Below, one piece after another: positions 59,775 through 64,000 of a stretch of DNA of 64,000 nt (positions within the stretch are counted from its first letter, which is position 1; every line of letters starts with the position of its first letter). The position numbers were made by a program, and so were the translations under genes. The DNA is from Nannochloris sp. 'desiccata' (Eukaryota; Chlorophyta; Trebouxiophyceae; Chlorellales; Chlorellaceae), in NCBI GenBank assembly GCA_019044685.2, contig JAGTXX020000014.1, positions 558,001 to 622,000 on the forward strand, given 5' to 3'. The notes under the pieces were generated by a model that saw only the letters and a list, made by a program, of their open reading frames with translations, made no database searches and was not told the origin of the DNA.

Positions 59775-61284
59775 ATGTTTCCATGCCCTGCGTTAGCTGA
59801 CCAGCACAGTTCAATTGCAAGAGCCTCATGCAGTCTTCCTGGGGTGCAAGCCACTCGTCTCAGTGCCAGGCGTAGGAGATTCCATTTAAATCATCGTGTG
59901 GTAGCTGTAAGTTATTCACATACCCTTACGTTCTCTTCACGTTTCTCAGCATATACCAAATCTACAGATCATCCTCGGTTAACAGTCTTCTTCCTTTTAC
60001 AAAAATCTCTCTCTATAGAGAATCGAGGCTCCTGCAGCGACTTCCCTCGGTGATCTTGTCCGCTCCGACTTCCCCATTCTCCACCAAGAAGTCCACGGCA
60101 AACCTCTCGTCTACCTCGACAACGCTGCCACTTCACAAAAACCACAAGCTGTCATCGATGTACTCAACGAATACTACGCTGGCTACAATTCTAACGTCCA
60201 TCGAGGGGTTCACGCCCTCTCGGCAAAAGCAACGTCCGCTTATGAAGAAGCCCGACAAAAACTAGCGAATTTCATCAATGCATCCACGGCAGAAGAGATA
60301 GTGTTCACCCGGGGTGCTACAGAAGCTATCAATTTAGTAGCAAACACCTGGGGATTGACTACACTGCAGCCGGGCGATGAAATAATTTTGTCTGTTGCAG
60401 AGCACCACTCAAATATCGTCCCCTGGCAACTAGTCGCAGCGAAAACAGGTGCAATTTTGAAATTTGTTGAGTTAACAGCTGAGACACAGGAACTTGACGT
60501 TTCTCAATTAAAACAGCTTGTTTCTTCAAAAACTAGGCTCATTTCTCTCGTTCATGTGAGCAACGCTCTTGGCTGCACCTTACCAGTGGCTGAAGTAGTT
60601 AGCATCGCCCGTTCTGTGGGTGCACGGGTATTGTTAGATGCCTGCCAATCTGTACCCAACATGCCAGTAGATGTACGTACCCTAGGTGCTGATTGGATTG
60701 TGGCGTCGGGACACAAGATGTGTGGGCCAACAGGAATTGGCTTTTTATGGGGTAGAAAAGAAATTTTAGCAGAAATGCCACCATGGATGGGTGGTGGAGA
60801 GATGATTCAAGACGTTTTTCTTGAAAAATCTACTTATGCAGAGCCTCCTTCTCGATTTGAAGCAGGGACTCCTGCGATTGCAGAAGCTATCGGTCTTGGA
60901 GCTGCGTGTGACTATCTTAGCAACTTAGGAATGGACCGAATTCACGCATACGAGAAAGAATTAGGGACGTATTTGTATGAGCAACTCGTACTTTTAGATA
61001 GAGTCAAAATTTATGGTCCACCTCCATCTGCGCCCAATGGCCGGGCCGCATTGTGTACATTCAATGTAGAAGGCCTTCACCCAACTGATGTCTCTACTTT
61101 ACTAGATCAAGCTGGTGTTGCTGTACGATCTGGTCATCTCTGTACACAGCCAGTGCATAGAGCTCTTGGGGTGTCGTCTTCGGTCAGAGCGAGTCCGTAT
61201 TTTTACAACACAAAAGAAGATGTCGACGGCTTTATTAAAAGTTTGAAAGAAACTATTGACTTTTTCACTGAAATGGGCATGTAG
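59775..61284 (+). CDS. Plastid cysteine desulfurase, SufS type (CpNifS)
   Basis: Exon 1 (59775-59906) encodes an Arg-rich transit peptide, and exon 2 (60019-61284) completes 465 residues. The mature enzyme starts [26 protein letters not shown]. The PLP region includes [26 protein letters not shown] and the Schiff-base lysine in [16 protein letters not shown]. The active-site cysteine is in [15 protein letters not shown], and the short loop there marks group II (SufS) rather than group I (IscS). It frees sulfur from cysteine for iron-sulfur cluster assembly in the stroma, with SufE as activator. A product is needed by the 2Fe-2S ferredoxin encoded in this window. Confidence 0.95.
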
Positions 61285-61375
61285 ATAGACAAATCTCAAT
61301 TATATTAAATCCTGTGGTGTAAAGCAAAGAATAAAATAATTCAAACATCAGCTATATTCAAGTTATTAAAGAAAA

Positions 61376-62494
61376 TTAATCTAGCCGTAGAGGCGGAGAC
61401 GAAGAAATATGATTTTTTAAACTATTACTAGTAGTAGTGCCAACAGCAGTGGGGTTGGTAGGTTGGATGTCTCCACAGATATCACATTGTAATGCCAAGG
61501 GCTTTGTATTTATAAAAGTGCAACTAGGGCACTCCCATTCAGTACTAGGCTGTGGTTGTGCATTCCTTGTACTCGGATTTGGTTCTAGATGGTCTGGTTG
61601 GCTATTAGTAAGGTCTATTATATCATTGCCATTGTCAGTGCTTCCATGAGGGGCAGAGGGAGGAGGAGCGGAAACCTGGTGTTGCTGTTTGCTGTTGCTA
61701 CCCTTGTTATTAAGTTTATCTACAGAAGGGGAACTCGGGCCCGCATTATTAATACATCTTCCATCTAATACAGCTTGTAATGCAGCATGGATGCTCGCTC
61801 CGTCATCTATATCTTGACTTAGCTGCTCAGTAGGGCACCACCGATTATCTAACGCTCGCCTTTCCGCAGCAGCTGCCGCCGCTAATGCAGGTGGCAGGTC
61901 TCTCAGCCCTGTTTTGTCTTCCCCCAGTTTTCTAGGACCAGAATACATTAGAGCTTGTCGTTTTGCGCGCTGTTCTGCTGCTTTTAGAGCTGCTTCTCGT
62001 CTATCAAAAATAGAGAGTTGATCTCCTCGGCCGATGAACCGCCCACCTACTTTACCAGCTGCAGGGGCATCATAACCAGCTCCGCTGCCGCCGATACCTT
62101 TCGCCATGAGTTCTTCACACTCTGCGGTAAGCTCTTCGAGTAATTTGTAGAATGGAGCTGCGTGTGCGCCGTGAATATTGTGGCTAAGCTCGTGGAGCAT
62201 GGTGCCTAATATACTTTCGTAATGGAGAAAGGTGTTTGGGCGGGAAGCAGGTCTGAGGCGTACACAGATCTCTTGAGTATTGCCTCCTCCACCTCCGACG
62301 TTTATACCGAGTAAATTGGTTCTGCTGGGAAAAAATTCTTTGAGGACCGGGCAAGTGAACTGCCGCTTTCTCATTATTGGTTGCACTTGAAAAGCTATTT
62401 TTTCAAGGATGGATTTGGCTTCTACGTCATTTGGCATCCCTAAAGATTCGATTCTGTCTACTTTGTAGGGATCTAGGCGACGGACGTTTGACAT
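61376..62494 (-). CDS. WLM-domain metalloprotease with C-terminal RanBP2 zinc finger (Wss1/DVC1-like)
   Basis: A single exon of 372 residues. The WLM domain starts at about residue 10 and includes ICVRLRP and ILGTMLHELSHNIHGAH, a zinc-metalloprotease HExxHxxxxxH motif with three histidines. A Glu-rich helix follows. The C-terminus carries a RanBP2-type zinc finger, WECPSCTFINTKPLALQCDICG, preceded by a Ser/Asn/Pro linker. Yeast Wss1 and animal SPRTN cleave DNA-protein crosslinks, often bound to SUMO or ubiquitin. This order of domains fits that role. A SUMO-interacting stretch may be NDIIDLTNS (hydrophobic core IIDL), an inference from pattern. Confidence 0.88.
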   Translation of the reverse strand: MSNVRRLDPYKVDRIESLGMPNDVEAKSILEKIAFQVQPIMRKRQFTCPVLKEFFPSRTNLLGINVGGGGGNTQEICVRLRPASRPNTFLHYESILGTMLHELSHNIHGAHAAPFYKLLEELTAECEELMAKGIGGSGAGYDAPAAGKVGGRFIGRGDQLSIFDRREAALKAAEQRAKRQALMYSGPRKLGEDKTGLRDLPPALAAAAAAERRALDNRWCPTEQLSQDIDDGASIHAALQAVLDGRCINNAGPSSPSVDKLNNKGSNSKQQHQVSAPPPSAPHGSTDNGNDIIDLTNSQPDHLEPNPSTRNAQPQPSTEWECPSCTFINTKPLALQCDICGDIQPTNPTAVGTTTSNSLKNHISSSPPLRLD

Positions 62495-62854
62495 TTTATA
62501 AAGTGGATTTCTAATCCAAGATCACTTCACATTTGATAAATGGCAAGCTTATGGGCTTGCTAGGAAGAATTTCAGTTCAAGAATAAAATGAATATTATGA
62601 AATGATAGTTTGAATGCGGTAATGCAAGGATAAAGTCGAGAGGTAGCGCTCTGAAGATGGCTGTAGTAACTAAACTTTGAAATTGAGGTATGTGGTCGTC
62701 TACTCTGACAAAAAAAATGCAGTATTAAATCTACATATTATTTTAATTTTGATCTAATCAACTGCGACCATTGTCAAATCGTTCCAAATTTCTTACAAAG
62801 TTACTAATTTTGATCCCTAGAAATTATTTTAATTCGAGACGTATTTCTCACACC
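62495..62854. promoter_or_regulatory. Divergent promoter region between WLM protease and lumen FKBP
   Basis: 360 bases between opposite ATGs. No clear element seen beyond AT-rich stretches. Confidence 0.4.
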
Positions 62855-63523
62855 ATGGCCACTGCGGCAATAAAGAAAGCACGAACATCACATCCTTACC
62901 ATCATCGAAGCACTGCACTCACACCTCGGGCGTCCTCACGTCAAGTCACTACCTCTGCACTTCCCGTCCACCGCCGTGACGCACTCCTTGCAAGTGGCAC
63001 TCTCTTTCTTTCTACCGTACTCCAACAACCACAGCAAGCTCGAGCTGATGATTTTACCGTCACCCCTTCTGGCCTCAAGTATTTAGACCTCCGCCCTGGT
63101 GACGGAGCGAGCCCTCAGAAAGGTGATACAGTGGTAGTGCACTGGAGCGGATATACGAAAAATTATCAAGCCAAGAGAATTGATAATACAAGTACACGCG
63201 ATGAACCTTATGTTTTTAAACTCGGTGCCGGTGAGGCAATTGCTGCGTTTGAAGAGGCAGTCTCTACCATGCAGCCAGGCGGTGTCCGACGGATAGAAGT
63301 GCCTGGAGAGAGACCAGAGTTGGGGTATGCTTTGGATAGGAGCGTTAGATTCACCAATGAGACTTTAAGAGATGGCATTTACAAGTATAGGGTGGGACCA
63401 CAGCCAGCAGAGCTTGGCGGGCAGCGTGCATTGGACTTTGTGCTTGATAACGAAACATTGCAGCCATTTAATAAGACGTTGCTGTTTGACATCAAGCTGT
63501 TGAGCGTGCGGCCAAAGAAGTAG
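62855..63523 (+). CDS. Thylakoid-lumen FKBP-type peptidyl-prolyl isomerase
   Basis: A single exon of 222 residues from the ATG at 62855; the frame is open further upstream but has only non-ATG codons. The first 35 residues form a plastid transit peptide. A twin-arginine lumen signal (HRRDALLASGTLFLS) ends in ARADD, which fits a Tat-route lumen processing site. The FKBP fold then follows: TPSGLKYLDLRPGDG, KGDTVVVHWSGY, and FKLGAGEAIAAFEEAVSTMQPGGVRRIEVP. Some canonical catalytic aromatic residues are altered, as in many lumenal FKBPs, so isomerase activity may be low (inference). Its likely role is as a folding helper for photosystem parts. Confidence 0.88.
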   Translation: MATAAIKKARTSHPYHHRSTALTPRASSRQVTTSALPVHRRDALLASGTLFLSTVLQQPQQARADDFTVTPSGLKYLDLRPGDGASPQKGDTVVVHWSGYTKNYQAKRIDNTSTRDEPYVFKLGAGEAIAAFEEAVSTMQPGGVRRIEVPGERPELGYALDRSVRFTNETLRDGIYKYRVGPQPAELGGQRALDFVLDNETLQPFNKTLLFDIKLLSVRPKK

Positions 63524-63774
63524 GCAGAGACGCTGCTGGCGGCAGGCAGCGGCGCCTATATCAACTATAGGTGATCCTCCTCACAGAAAAGAAGGGGAAT
63601 GTATGATTCTTTAGTATCTTTATGAATACAAATGTAATTTAAATTCCAATATGTTCGGATTAGTCGGCATTCCATAGGATTAAACGTTAATTGACCACTG
63701 TTCTAAATTCTGATCCTTTATTTTCCCAAGAATCTTCATCGTACTCACGCCTACACCATAATCAAGTTCTTAAA

Positions 63775-64000
63775 ATGTCTCTTGATAGGATCCTTAACTC
63801 TCTCCGTCAACAACAAAAGGTTGACAGAGAGATGATGGAATTAGAACCCCAGATTGATGAAAAAGATATTCCTGATAGAACTCAAATCAGGTAATTTTAA
63901 CTCATATTTCTTATACTGACCATACTTATCTATCCATAGACGCTATGAATTCCCTGATTAATCTCTATTTCTCGACTTGAAATTATTTTTTACCAGAGAG
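63775..64000 (+). CDS. First exon of an unrecognised small gene (partial)
   Basis: The ATG at 63775 opens 38 codons with a helical, charged N-terminus (LDRILNSLRQQQKVDREMMELEPQIDEKDI) and a GTAATT donor at 63891. Two acceptors are possible. One at 63939 would end the protein with Arg-Tyr-Glu-Phe-Pro-Asp at 63961, making a 45-residue protein. A better pyrimidine-rich acceptor (TTTTTTACCAG, 63996) would continue past the window edge. I prefer the second. Family is unknown. Confidence 0.45.

Overview
The window is nuclear DNA of a photosynthetic eukaryote, most likely a green alga. About 30 protein genes lie on both strands, almost all with short GT-AG introns (about 45-160 bases) and short intergenic gaps. 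Several products are plastid-type: a TIC236/TamB-like envelope protein, ferredoxin C2, SufS-type cysteine desulfurase, FabZ dehydratase, a thylakoid-lumen FKBP and a tandem-domain plastid GET3/ArsA. A CDPK, an expansin-like protein and a KDZ-type transposon relic also fit the green lineage. The species cannot be named from this sequence. I saw no rRNA, tRNA, CRISPR array or bacterial-style operon.

Layout. 0-5.7 kb: 5' end of a plastid-targeted gene (-), then ATG2 (+). 5.8-13.3 kb: an IFRD-family protein (-), a full-size ABCB transporter (-) and TIM10 (+). 13.3-20 kb: a large FUSC-like membrane protein (-), an Mpv17/PMP22 protein (+) and TRAP-alpha (+). 20-23.5 kb: a tandem pair of PlsC-type acyltransferases (+). 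23.8-28 kb: plastid double-ArsA GET3 (-) and an unrecognised Ala/Pro/Lys-rich plastid protein (+). 28-36.1 kb: the TIC236-like gene (-). 36.1-39 kb: gene-poor, with a doubtful small gene and a decayed KDZ element. 39-48 kb: ferredoxin C2 (+), alpha/beta hydrolase (-), two-RRM protein (+), SAM methyltransferase (-), CDPK (-) and the start of an ASCH-domain gene (+). 48-55.4 kb: the rest of the ASCH gene (+), FabZ (+), an atypical aldehyde dehydrogenase (-), an unrecognised plastid membrane protein (-) and a sorting nexin (+). 55.8-64 kb: expansin-like secreted protein (+), TylF-type methyltransferase (+), SufS (+), WLM protease (-), lumen FKBP (+) and the first exon of another gene (+).

The neighbours do not form one pathway. 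They are housekeeping genes for organelle import (TIM10, TIC236, GET3), ER translocation and lipids (TRAP-alpha, acyltransferases), plastid metabolism (FabZ, SufS, ferredoxin), autophagy and endosomes (ATG2, sorting nexin), signalling (CDPK) and genome repair (WLM protease). Many starts face each other across 300-470 bases, suggesting shared promoter regions. The parts most worth a second look are the acyltransferase duplication with a nearly identical 3' tract, the fused two-domain GET3, the repeated LGPIGLT motif in ferredoxin C2, the KDZ relic, a GC-AG intron together with several GTC donors, and the unrecognised plastid proteins.
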